Shown: positions 26,981 to 35,122 of the stretch, piece by piece | Position numbering within the stretch: position 1 is the first letter of the stretch | Layout of the letters: the number at the start of each line of letters is the position of its first letter | DNA from: Planktotalea arctica | GTDB taxonomy: Bacteria; Pseudomonadota; Alphaproteobacteria; Rhodobacterales; Rhodobacteraceae | Assembly (NCBI RefSeq): GCF_002105285.1 | Contig: NZ_MUHR01000012.1 | Location: 62,001-126,000, forward strand | Direction of reading: 5' to 3' | DNA: 64,000 nucleotides | The notes under the pieces: model-generated | Told to the model about the DNA's origin: nothing | The model's database searches: none | The model's input: the letters and a program-made list of their open reading frames with translations, nothing else | Made by a program: the position numbers and the translations under genes

Positions 26981-27561
26981 GCGCCAATATTCGCAAGATC
27001 GCGGTTTTTGTTGAAGAAACGCACCGCGAGGCGGGGCGTGTGATTGCGCCCGCCAGGCGCAAGGCTGTGGCCGTCGCGGTGATCGTGAATCCCTTTGCGG
27101 GGGAGTATGTTGAGGATTTGACACCGCTTATGGATATCGGCGCAGAGCTTGGAGCGTTGCTGGGTAAGCGCTGTGTCGAGGCGCTGGGCATCACGCCTGT
27201 GCAAGCGCAGAGTTATGGCAAAGCGGCGATGGTTGGAGAGAATGGCGAATTGGAGCATGCGGCGGCGCTACTCCATCCCAAGATGGGCGCGCCTTTGCGC
27301 GTGGAGGTTGAAAAAGGGGCGGCGCTAGTGCCGTCATCCAAGAAAATGGGCGGACCGGGGCAGGATTTGGATGTGCCATTGGGGCATAAGGATGCGGCCT
27401 ATGTGCGCTCTCACTTTGATGGAATCGAGGTACGTTTGAATGATGCGCCGCGCGCCAATGAAATTATGGTGGCGATTGCGGTGACGGATGGCGGGCGACC
27501 CTTGCCGCGCGTGGGTGGTTTGACTCATGAGGAGGCGGTGGGTGAAGACGGGCTACGGTAG
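26977..27561 (+). CDS. 'Amino acid synthesis' family protein (DUF1185), copy 2
   Basis: 194 residues, the same length as the preceding paralogue and by eye roughly 40% identical. It keeps NPFAGEYVED, YGKAAMVGENGELEH, VPSSKKMGG, LDVPLGH and NDAPRANE. Overlaps copy 1 by four bases and closes the operon. Strict conservation of the patches in both copies suggests both are functional, perhaps as a heteromer. Function unknown. Confidence 0.78.
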   Translation: MSANIRKIAVFVEETHREAGRVIAPARRKAVAVAVIVNPFAGEYVEDLTPLMDIGAELGALLGKRCVEALGITPVQAQSYGKAAMVGENGELEHAAALLHPKMGAPLRVEVEKGAALVPSSKKMGGPGQDLDVPLGHKDAAYVRSHFDGIEVRLNDAPRANEIMVAIAVTDGGRPLPRVGGLTHEEAVGEDGLR

Positions 27562-27586
27562 CCCATTTGTTTATGAAGATCGCGCG

Positions 27587-28024
27587 CTACAGCTTGTCGA
27601 GCAGTGCCAACAAACGCTCGGCCTCGCGCGTGCTCAGGTTTGCGGTTGTCCGCGCGGAGATTTCTTTCGCGGTCTCGATCGCGCGCGCAGCAAACTCTTC
27701 CCCGTCGGGCGTTAGCGAAATATCCAGACGCCGCAAATCGGTTTTTGACGCACGGCTTTTTACCCAACCTTTTGCGCGCAGGCGGTCCACAACGCCTTTG
27801 GTGGTGGCCGCGTCCATCCCGACACGCCGTCCCAGATGGTTTTGCGACAGAGCCCCGTCTGCAAAAAGCCGCGCGAGGATGGCGAATTGCGTCGAAGTTG
27901 TTTCGGGCATCTGCTCTGCGAACAGTTCCAGATGCTTTTGGTTCGCAAGTCTGAGTTTGAAGCCGATTTGATCCTCTAGCCGATAGAGGTTCGTATCTGG
28001 CTTTGATGGCTGTTTCTGGCTCAT
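27587..28024 (-). CDS. MarR family transcriptional regulator
   Basis: 145 residues with a winged helix-turn-helix (TSTQFAILARLFADGALSQNHLGRRVGMDAATTKGVVDRLRAKGW, ~45-90) and the wing DLRRLDISLTPDGEEF. Converges with the hydroxylase operon (25 bases between stops) and diverges from the Rieske oxygenase gene. It probably senses an aromatic or heterocyclic acid and controls the Rieske/ABC operon and itself. Confidence 0.9.
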   Translation of the reverse strand: MSQKQPSKPDTNLYRLEDQIGFKLRLANQKHLELFAEQMPETTSTQFAILARLFADGALSQNHLGRRVGMDAATTKGVVDRLRAKGWVKSRASKTDLRRLDISLTPDGEEFAARAIETAKEISARTTANLSTREAERLLALLDKL

Positions 28025-28049
28025 AAGTGCGTCCCGCTTGGATCAAACC

Positions 28050-28085
28050 AGAATAAGCGCACAAAAATTGTTTGACAACGAACAA
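28050..28085 (-). promoter_or_regulatory. marR promoter and likely MarR operator
   Basis: On the minus strand, TTGTCA (28073-28078), a 17-base spacer and TATTCT (28050-28055) form a good sigma-70 promoter for the MarR gene. The imperfect palindrome TTGTTTGACAACGAACAA (28068-28085) covers its -35 element and a plus-strand TTGACA at 28072-28077, so one bound dimer could control both directions. Confidence 0.55.
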
Positions 28086-28133
28086 GTTTACAGTGCCCAA
28101 TCGGATCATCGTGATAAGCGCGGGAGAAAGAAA

Positions 28134-29201
28134 ATGCCGTTTGTGCGCAATGCTTGGTACGTGGCCGGTTGGTCTAAGGACTTCGGGCAGGAGCTGCGCG
28201 CGATCACGATCACCGAGCAGAACATGGTTCTGTTTCGCGCCTCTGGCGGCACAATCGTAGCGCTTGAAGATCGCTGCCCACATCGGCTTTTGCCACTTTC
28301 GAAGGGTAAGCGCATTGGTGATACGGTGCAATGTGGCTATCACGGCATGACTTTTGGCACGGACGGTAAATGCGTGCGCGTTCCGGGGCAGGACAACCTG
28401 CCAGCTTCGGCCTATGTGGACACCTATCCTGTGCACGAAGCGCATGGCATCGTCTGGATTTGGCCCGGTGAGGCCGCATTGGCCGCGGACACGCCTGTGT
28501 TCGATATGCCCGAGTTTTCCGATCCGAACTGGCACGCGCATCATGGCGATGGGCTGCACCTGAAAGCGAATTATCTCAATGTGGCCGAGAACCTTGTGGA
28601 TCCTGCACATGTGAGTTTTGTGCATCCCACGACCCTTGGCAGCGCGGCGTCCGAGAATGTGCCAGTGCATGTGTCCACCTCTGGCGATGTGATCCTTGCG
28701 TGGCGCTGGATCAAGGATTCTCCGCCTGTGGGGTTCTTTCAGAATTTCGGCGGCTTTGAGGGCAATGTAGATCGCTGGCATTACTACTATCTGCATCTAC
28801 CTAGCACTGCTGTGATCGACTTTGGCAGTGCGGCGGTTGAGGCAGGTTTGGCAGAGGATGAGCGCGACAAAGGTGTGCGTATTTTCGCGCTGCATTTCGT
28901 GACGCCCGTAACCGAGAATTATACGATTGATCACTGGATGCACCTGCGAAATACCGCCGTTGGCGACGAGGCTGCATCCGAGCAAATGGACGCTATGTTC
29001 CGCATCGCCTTTGCCGAGGATAAAGAAGTGCTGGAGGCAATCCATGTGGAGGAACAGCGCCCGCAAAAACGCAAACCTATCAGAATTGCCATCGACAAAG
29101 GGCCTAACGTGTATCGCAAACGAATACGCGACCTTGTCGAGTTAGAGGCGACCGAAGATCTCGGTGCGCCGCTTCATCCGACCTTTGTGCAGCACGACTG
29201 A
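28134..29201 (+). CDS. Rieske non-heme iron oxygenase, VanA-like
   Basis: 355 residues from ATG 28134, which has GGGAGA upstream. Rieske cluster ligands C48, H50, C67 and H70 (CPHR and CGYHG). Mononuclear iron site ENLVDPAHVSFVH with bridging Asp156 and ligands His159 and His164. The opening MPFVRNAWYVAGWSKD is typical of vanillate/dicamba O-demethylase and related N-demethylases, which release formaldehyde. No reductase component (VanB type) is encoded in the window. Followed after 36 bases by the binding-protein gene of an ABC importer. Confidence 0.88.
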   Translation: MPFVRNAWYVAGWSKDFGQELRAITITEQNMVLFRASGGTIVALEDRCPHRLLPLSKGKRIGDTVQCGYHGMTFGTDGKCVRVPGQDNLPASAYVDTYPVHEAHGIVWIWPGEAALAADTPVFDMPEFSDPNWHAHHGDGLHLKANYLNVAENLVDPAHVSFVHPTTLGSAASENVPVHVSTSGDVILAWRWIKDSPPVGFFQNFGGFEGNVDRWHYYYLHLPSTAVIDFGSAAVEAGLAEDERDKGVRIFALHFVTPVTENYTIDHWMHLRNTAVGDEAASEQMDAMFRIAFAEDKEVLEAIHVEEQRPQKRKPIRIAIDKGPNVYRKRIRDLVELEATEDLGAPLHPTFVQHD

Positions 29202-29237
29202 CGCTGCCGCGGGTCGGCCAACATTAGAGGGACGACC

Positions 29238-30452
29238 ATGAAAAGAAAGACATTTTTGAAAAGCCTTGTAGGCGCAGCTGCGATTGCAGTTGCAGCTGTC
29301 GGCCTGCCTGCCTTTGCACAAGAGACGATCAAGATTGGCGAGATCAATCACTACAAACGCATGGCGGCCTTTGCAGGGCCTTATAAGCTTGGTATCGAAC
29401 TGGCGCTTGAAGAGGTGAACGCAGCGGGCGGCGTGCTGGGCAAACCGCTTGAATTCATCTTTCGTGATGATCAGGGAAAGCCCGGCGAAGCAGTAAAGAT
29501 CGCTGAGGAATTGATGACGCGCGATGGCGCTGTGATGCTGACGGGGACGATCCTGTCGAACGTGGGCCTCGCCATTAGCTCGCTCGCAGCGGAGAAAAAG
29601 TATGTCTATCTCGCGTCAGAGCCGCTGGCCGATGCGATCACTTGGGAGAAGGGCAATGATTATACCTTCCGCCTGCGGTCTTCCACTTACATGCAAGCGG
29701 CGATGCTCGCGGAAGAAGCGGCCAAAACCGATGCGATCCGCTATGCGACCATCGCGCCAAACTATGCCTATGGCAAAGACGCGGTTGCCGCGTTCAAAAA
29801 GGCGCTGACGGCGCTGAAGCCGGATGTTGAATTTGTGGCAGAGCAATGGCCAGCGCTGTTCAAGATTGATGCTGGTGCAGAGGCGCAAGCGCTTGAGCGC
29901 GCCAAACCGGATGCGATATTCAACGTAACATTTGGCGGTGATCTGGCGAAGTTTGTGCGCGAGGGCGGCACGCGCGGTCTATTCGAGGGGCGCAATGTTT
30001 ATGGCCTGCTGTCGGGTGAGCCCGAGTACCTTGACCCGCTCGGGGATGAAGCCCCGGAGGGCTGGGTTGTGACGGGCTATCCTTGGGCCGAAATCACCGA
30101 TGGACCGGGTAAATTGTTCGTCGAAACATATGTGGCGAGATACGATGATCATCCGCGTATCGGATCACTTGTGGGTTATATGACTGTGCAATCTATTGTG
30201 GCTGCTTTGGAAAAAGCAGGCTCCACCGATGGCGAAGCGATCCGCGCAGCGTTCGCGGATCTGCCCGTCAGCACGCCCGTCGGCGACATCAAGTTCCGCG
30301 CGATCGACCACCAAGCGACCATGGGCGCTTATGTTGGCACGATTGCGTTGAAGGATGGCAAAGGCACTATGGTGGACTGGGTCTACAAATATGGCGGCGA
30401 TTACACGCTGCCAGACGAAGAAGTCATGAAACTGCGCGGCTCGGGCAACTAA
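29238..30452 (+). CDS. LIV-type ABC importer, substrate-binding protein
   Basis: 404 residues. Signal peptide MKRKTFLKSLVGAAAIAVAA, cleaved near LPAFAQE. Periplasmic binding protein type-1 fold: KIGEINHYKRMAAFAGPYKLGIELALEEVNAAGGVLG and FRDDQGKPGEAV. LIV-type (HAAT) binding proteins in catabolic clusters often take up aromatic or heterocyclic acids rather than leucine. The link to the Rieske gene suggests the same here. Strong stem-loops follow its stop. Confidence 0.9.
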   Translation: MKRKTFLKSLVGAAAIAVAAVGLPAFAQETIKIGEINHYKRMAAFAGPYKLGIELALEEVNAAGGVLGKPLEFIFRDDQGKPGEAVKIAEELMTRDGAVMLTGTILSNVGLAISSLAAEKKYVYLASEPLADAITWEKGNDYTFRLRSSTYMQAAMLAEEAAKTDAIRYATIAPNYAYGKDAVAAFKKALTALKPDVEFVAEQWPALFKIDAGAEAQALERAKPDAIFNVTFGGDLAKFVREGGTRGLFEGRNVYGLLSGEPEYLDPLGDEAPEGWVVTGYPWAEITDGPGKLFVETYVARYDDHPRIGSLVGYMTVQSIVAALEKAGSTDGEAIRAAFADLPVSTPVGDIKFRAIDHQATMGAYVGTIALKDGKGTMVDWVYKYGGDYTLPDEEVMKLRGSGN

Positions 30453-30458
30453 GCGCGC

Positions 30459-30506
30459 GAATTTTCTAGAAAATTCGGGATACGGTCCGCTTTGCAGGCG
30501 GGCCGT
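30459..30506 (+). promoter_or_regulatory. Intercistronic stem-loops after the binding-protein gene
   Basis: A perfect 18-base palindrome GAATTTTCTAGAAAATTC (30459-30476), then ACGGTCCGC-TTTGCA-GGCGGGCCGT (30482-30506). Between a binding-protein gene and its permease, such structures usually protect the upstream mRNA from decay and limit read-through, so that the binding protein is made in excess. Confidence 0.6.
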
Positions 30507-30533
30507 TCTCATCTCAAATTTCGAGGGTGAACC

Positions 30534-32393
30534 ATGGGTTTCTTCATCGCGCAAATCCTCACGGGCCTTGCCAACGCAAGTGCGCTCTTCATGGTGGCCT
30601 CTGGGCTGTCGCTCATTTTCGGCGTCACGCGCATCGTGAATTTCGCGCATGGCTCCTTCTATATGCTCGGGGCCTATGTGGGCTATTCGTTCATGCAGGT
30701 CTTGCCGGGCGCGTGGGGGTTTTGGACTTCGATCCTCTTGGCGGGTTTGGTTGTTGGGGTGATCGGCATCATTGTCGAAATGCTCGTCCTGCGCCCCGTG
30801 TATAAAGCGCCGGAATTGTTCCAACTGGTTGCGACCTTTGGCGTGATCCTCGTGATCCAAGACCTCGCCTTGCTGGTCTGGGGCGCCGACGATGTGCTCG
30901 GCCCGCGCGCGCCTGGCCTTAAGGGGATTATACGGATCATGGGGGAACCCGTGCCGAAATACGACCTCGCCCTCATTGCTTTGACGCCTTTCGTGGCTTT
31001 TGCGCTCTGGTGGCTGATCACAAAAACGCGCATGGGCATTTTGGTGCGCGCCGCAACGCAGGACCGTGAAATGGTTGGTGCGTTGGGTGTCAATCAGGCG
31101 TGGCTGTTCACGGGTGTCTTTTTTCTGGGCTGCGCTTTGGCAGGTCTTGGAGGCGCGGTGCAATTGCCCAAAGGCGGCGCTGATTTGCTGATGGATTTCA
31201 ACATCCTCAGCGCGATTTTTGTGGTTGTGGTGATTGGGGGTATGGGCTCCTTGCCGGGGGCCTATGTGGCGGCGGTGCTGATTTCGGTGTTGAACGTGTT
31301 CGGCGTGAATTACCTGCCGCAATCCACGCTGGCGCTGATGTTCGTTGTTATGGTCGTTGTCCTCATTTTCCGCCCCTTCGGTCTGTTCGGCCGCGAGGAG
31401 GTTGCGGGCGAGCATGGGCAAGTGGGCGAGCCTGAACGCCCGATCAAACCCGCAGGTCAAACCGCGCGGATGATTGTACTGGCGGGCCTTGGTGCCTTGG
31501 CGGTTCTACCGTTGCTAGGCGATAGCTTCACGCTGGTCCTTCTGACCGATATTGCGATTTTCTGCCTGTTCGCAGCGTCCTTGCATTTCCTTTTAGGCCT
31601 CGGCGGGCTCGTGTCTTTTGGTCATGCGGCCTACTTCGGGGGCGGCGCATATGCGGCGGCTTTGCTGGTCACTTATGCTGGCACACCCATGGAGCTTGCG
31701 CTGATCCTAGCGCCATTGGCGGCTGGCCTGACGGCGATCATTTTCGGCTGGGTCTGCCTACGCCTGACTGGTGTTTATTTCGCCATGCTCACGCTTGCCT
31801 TTGCGCAGCTTCTTTGGTCGCTTGTCTTTCAATGGGGCGATCTTACGGGGGGCGATGATGGCCTTGTGGATATCTGGCCGTCTGAATGGGCGAGCGGGAC
31901 GACGACGTTTTACTACCTTGCCATGGTGCTGTGCATCGGAGGTATCATCATGCTGCGCCATACCGCGCATTCGCCCTTTGGTTATGCTCTGCGCGCCGCG
32001 CGAGACAGTCAAAGGCAGGCAGAAGCGACAGGGATCAACACCAAGCACGTGCAGTGGGTGGCCTTTGGGTTTGCAGGGGCAATGGCGGGAATCGCGGGGG
32101 GGTTGTTCGTCTTTTCCAAAGGCTCGATTTTCCCGAACGAGTTGGAAATCGCCCGCAGTTTCGATGCGCTGATCGTGGTCTTCCTTGGCGGTGTTAAGAC
32201 CCTTGCAGGCGGCGTTGTTGGCGGCGCGGCGCTGGAGGGTGCGAAGGATTATATCACGCGGTTTGAATACTGGCGGCTGCTGCTGGGTCTGCTCATCATT
32301 TTCGTGGTGATCGTCGCGCCGGACGGCATAGCAGGCACCTTGCGCAAATGGGCCGAAAGTATCGGGTTGATGAAGCGGGAGGACCAAGCATGA
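30534..32393 (+). CDS. LIV-type ABC importer, fused LivH-LivM permease
   Basis: 619 residues. The N-terminal half (~1-285) is LivH-like (ANASALFMVASGLSLIFGVTRIVNFAHGSFYMLGAY). The C-terminal half (~315-600) is LivM-like (ALFLLGLGGLVSFGHAAYFGGGAYAAAL-type region, then RAARDSQRQAEATGINTKHVQW with the EAA-like loop). A hydrophilic linker (GREEVAGEHGQVGEPERP) joins them. LivH and LivM are usually separate; a single fused chain fixes 1:1 stoichiometry. The ATPase gene overlaps its stop by four bases. Confidence 0.9.
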   Translation: MGFFIAQILTGLANASALFMVASGLSLIFGVTRIVNFAHGSFYMLGAYVGYSFMQVLPGAWGFWTSILLAGLVVGVIGIIVEMLVLRPVYKAPELFQLVATFGVILVIQDLALLVWGADDVLGPRAPGLKGIIRIMGEPVPKYDLALIALTPFVAFALWWLITKTRMGILVRAATQDREMVGALGVNQAWLFTGVFFLGCALAGLGGAVQLPKGGADLLMDFNILSAIFVVVVIGGMGSLPGAYVAAVLISVLNVFGVNYLPQSTLALMFVVMVVVLIFRPFGLFGREEVAGEHGQVGEPERPIKPAGQTARMIVLAGLGALAVLPLLGDSFTLVLLTDIAIFCLFAASLHFLLGLGGLVSFGHAAYFGGGAYAAALLVTYAGTPMELALILAPLAAGLTAIIFGWVCLRLTGVYFAMLTLAFAQLLWSLVFQWGDLTGGDDGLVDIWPSEWASGTTTFYYLAMVLCIGGIIMLRHTAHSPFGYALRAARDSQRQAEATGINTKHVQWVAFGFAGAMAGIAGGLFVFSKGSIFPNELEIARSFDALIVVFLGGVKTLAGGVVGGAALEGAKDYITRFEYWRLLLGLLIIFVVIVAPDGIAGTLRKWAESIGLMKREDQA

Positions 32394-33169
32394 GTGCGGT
32401 TCTTGAAGTGCAGGGTCTTAGTAAGGCGTTCGGGGCGATTCAAGCGCTGGATGATGTGTCCTTCGATCTGCAAAAGGGCGAATTGCTGGCGTTGATTGGC
32501 CCGAATGGCGCAGGCAAAAGCACCTGTTTCAACATGCTCATGGGGCAGCTTAAAATGTCCTCTGGCACGGTAAAGCTTAATGGCAAAAGCCTCGCAGGTC
32601 TTAAACCGCGCCAAATCTGGCGCAAAGGGGTGGGGCGAACCTTCCAGATTACGGGGACCTATGCGTCGATGACGGTGATCGAGAACGTGCAAATGGCGCT
32701 GATTTCGCATCATCGTAAGATCTATTCGTTCTTAGTGCGCGCACATTTGATGTATCGCGACGCAGCGATGGAGCTGCTGGCCCTTGTCGGCATGCAGGAT
32801 CAATCGGAGCGCCACTGCGCGGTGCTGGCCTACGGTGATCTCAAACGCTTGGAACTGGCGATTGCACTGGCACATGATCCGATGCTTTTGCTGATGGATG
32901 AACCCACCGCAGGCATGGCCCCGAAAGAGCGGATCGCATTGATGGAACTCACCGCGCAGATCGTGGAACGTCGCGGCGTGAGCGTGTTGTTTACAGAGCA
33001 TGATATGGACGTGGTTTTCGCCCATGCGCACCGCGTTATGGTGCTTAATCGCGGGCAATTGATCGCAAATGGCTCGGTCGAGGACATTCGCGAGGATGCA
33101 CGCGTGCGCGAGGTTTATCTTGGGGGCGGTACGCTGTTCAATCATGACGGGGAGAGCGCGAATGCTTGA
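32390..33169 (+). CDS. livG: LIV-type ABC importer, LivG-like ATPase
   Basis: 259 residues starting at the ATGA overlap. Walker A GPNGAGKST, Walker B LLLMDEPTAGMAP, H-loop FTEHDMDVVF. The signature is LAYGDLKRLELA, with AYGD in place of the standard LSGGQ, a variation common in LivG proteins of aromatic-acid importers. Next gene overlaps by eight bases. Confidence 0.9.
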   Translation: MSAVLEVQGLSKAFGAIQALDDVSFDLQKGELLALIGPNGAGKSTCFNMLMGQLKMSSGTVKLNGKSLAGLKPRQIWRKGVGRTFQITGTYASMTVIENVQMALISHHRKIYSFLVRAHLMYRDAAMELLALVGMQDQSERHCAVLAYGDLKRLELAIALAHDPMLLLMDEPTAGMAPKERIALMELTAQIVERRGVSVLFTEHDMDVVFAHAHRVMVLNRGQLIANGSVEDIREDARVREVYLGGGTLFNHDGESANA

Positions 33170-33863
33170 AATCAAGGGCATCAACAGCTTTTACGGCAAG
33201 GCGCATGTGCTGAATGATCTGAGCTTTGGCGTGGAGCGCGGGAAGGTGGTTGCCCTGCTCGGGCGCAATGGCGCGGGCAAGACGACGACGATGAAATCTG
33301 TGATGCAGCTGGTTGTTCCGCAAACGGGATCGGTCGCGTTTCAAGGTGCAGACATCACGCGCATGCCGCCCCATAAGGTCGCTAAAATGGGGCTGGGATA
33401 CGTGCCCGAAGAGCGGCGCATTTTCACCGACCTTACCGTGATGGAAAACCTTGAGGTGGGCCGCCAGCCTGCGCGCGAGGGGACGGTGACATGGTCTGAA
33501 GAGATGCTGTTCGATATGTTCCCTAACCTTGCGGAGCGGCGCACGAACCGTGGCAAGGAGTTGTCGGGCGGAGAGCAGCAGATGCTCACCATTGCACGCA
33601 CGCTTATGGGCAATCCTAGCCTGATTTTACTGGACGAGCCCTCCGAGGGGATCGCGCCAGTGATCGTCGAGGAAATGGTGCGGGTGATTTTGCGGCTTAA
33701 GAAAGACGGGCTGACCGTGCTTCTCTCCGAGCAGAACCTACATTTTGCGCAGGCGGTTGCGGACCGTGTGCTGATCATCGAAAGCGGCATTGCTAAATAC
33801 GAGGGCAGCCTTGCTGATCTGCAAGCCAATCCGGAAATTCGTGATACTTATCTGTCGGTTTGA
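33162..33863 (+). CDS. livF: LIV-type ABC importer, LivF-like ATPase
   Basis: 233 residues from ATG 33162. Walker A GRNGAGKTT, signature LSGGEQQMLTIAR, Walker B LILLDEPSEGIAP, and the LivF-typical GYVPEERRIFTDLTVMENL. Last gene of the Rieske-LIV operon. With LivG and the fused permease it makes a complete importer. Confidence 0.92.
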   Translation: MLEIKGINSFYGKAHVLNDLSFGVERGKVVALLGRNGAGKTTTMKSVMQLVVPQTGSVAFQGADITRMPPHKVAKMGLGYVPEERRIFTDLTVMENLEVGRQPAREGTVTWSEEMLFDMFPNLAERRTNRGKELSGGEQQMLTIARTLMGNPSLILLDEPSEGIAPVIVEEMVRVILRLKKDGLTVLLSEQNLHFAQAVADRVLIIESGIAKYEGSLADLQANPEIRDTYLSV

Positions 33864-34481
33864 ACCGATTTCATTTATGCTAATGCGCGATTGTTTCTAT
33901 CGAGGGCGCGGTTTTGAGGTGCTCCAATGGGAGCCTCAGCGAAGTGCCGTCATGCCCATAACAGGCGGTTAAGGGAGATAGGTTCCGCCCTGCAGTGATC
34001 ACGAGCAGTGGTTTGCTCGCTTATCCTGTAGGCGCGCGCGACGTTACTGCGAGCGGACCCTATGCGGCAAGCACGGCGCAAATGGTTGAGGATAGCGCGG
34101 CGGGGGAAACGCAAGTCTCTGTGCTGCTGGAAGCGGATGGCCTCGCCGATCAAGAGCCTATCATCACTGTCGCGGCAACAGGGCTGGATTGGAATGATGT
34201 GAGCTTTGCCGGGGCGGCACCGGGCTTGGCGGCGCCGCTGGCGGCTTAGGTCTGAACCTCTCGGCCCGCTCTTCCATGAGCAAGTTATTGCCGAGCGTTC
34301 ACGAAATTCTGAACGCGCCTTTAAGCGGGGAAAAGCGTACCTACATCGTATAGCAGAGACACGCAGAACGGAACATTGTGTGTCGCTTCACTGTCCCTCG
34401 TTCCACACTCGCGCCCCGGGCTGTCCCGCCTGTGGGCGCTTTTTTCTTTTGCATGGCAGGTGAATTTGCGTTGAATGGCGT
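33864..34481. other. 618-base stretch with no clear gene; possible gene remnants or small RNA
   Basis: No recognisable gene. A GTG-started frame at 33995-34249 would give 84 residues (AAGETQVSVLLEADGL...) without known motifs or a well-placed ribosome-binding site. A 25-codon ATG frame lies at 34276-34353. Within it, GCGTTCA-N8-TGAACGC (34295-34316) is an inverted repeat. A terminator-like hairpin with a T-run at 34411-34450 has no upstream gene of its own, so a short RNA or decayed gene is possible. Confidence 0.5.
34411..34450 (+). terminator. Terminator-like hairpin without an assigned gene
   Basis: GCGCCC (34411-34416) pairs with GGGCGC (34434-34439), with an inner CGGG/CCCG pairing, and is followed by TTTTTTCTTTT. 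It lies 32 bases before the CoA-binding gene and ends whatever is transcribed from the gene-free stretch upstream, or read-through from livF. Confidence 0.7.
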
Positions 34482-34949
34482 ATGAGCTATTCAGACCAAC
34501 ATCTACGCCGCATTCTGACGCGCACCAAAGTGGTGGCGGTGGTTGGCGTTTCCACTAATCCCGTGCGCCCCAGCTATTTCGTCGCGCGTTATCTGGGGCT
34601 GCGCGGGATCACCGTGATCCCCGTCAATCCCGGGCATGCGGGCAAGACATTGTTTGGCCAGACCATTCGCGCGCATCTGAGCGAAATCACCGAACCTGTC
34701 GATATGGTGGATATCTTTCGCCGCCCCGAAGCAGTTCCCGAGATCGTGCAGGATGCGCTGCTCCATCTGCCCGCGCTCAAGACTATTTGGATGCAAATCG
34801 GCGTGCAGCATGCTGACGCGGCGGCCATGGCCGAAGCCAAAGGCATCGATGTGATCCAGGATCGCTGCCCCAAAATTGAATACCAGCGCCTTTTCGGTGA
34901 ATTGCGCATGGGCGGTTTTGCGACGGGCGTCATTTCTTCCAAGCTCTAA
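34482..34949 (+). CDS. CoA-binding domain protein (YccU-like)
   Basis: 155 residues with a Rossmann-type CoA_binding_2 domain: VVAVVGVSTNPVRPSYFVARYLGLRG at the nucleotide loop, then VIPVNPGHAGKTLFGQ and VDMVDIFRRPEAVPEIVQDAL. It corresponds to the CoA-binding domain of succinyl-CoA synthetase standing alone. Physiological role not established. Confidence 0.88.
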   Translation: MSYSDQHLRRILTRTKVVAVVGVSTNPVRPSYFVARYLGLRGITVIPVNPGHAGKTLFGQTIRAHLSEITEPVDMVDIFRRPEAVPEIVQDALLHLPALKTIWMQIGVQHADAAAMAEAKGIDVIQDRCPKIEYQRLFGELRMGGFATGVISSKL

Positions 34950-35038
34950 TTCACCCGCTCCACAAGCGTTTCATCGGCCAGTATTGGCTCATATTTCTCT
35001 TAAATGGCGAATTGACCGTAATAGAGTGCCGCGCTTCA

Positions 35039-35066
35039 TTGAACATTGGTGCGATGTGTCTATTTT
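35039..35066 (+). promoter_or_regulatory. Putative ftsH promoter
   Basis: TTGAAC (35039-35044), 16-base spacer, TATTTT (35061-35066), giving a 5' leader of about 50 bases before the AGGAG site. A heat-shock-type promoter is not obvious. Confidence 0.45.
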
Positions 35067-35122
35067 AACCCTAACAGCGCCGTGCTAGGGCATGCGCCAA
35101 AGTCATATTAAGGAGAGTGTCG

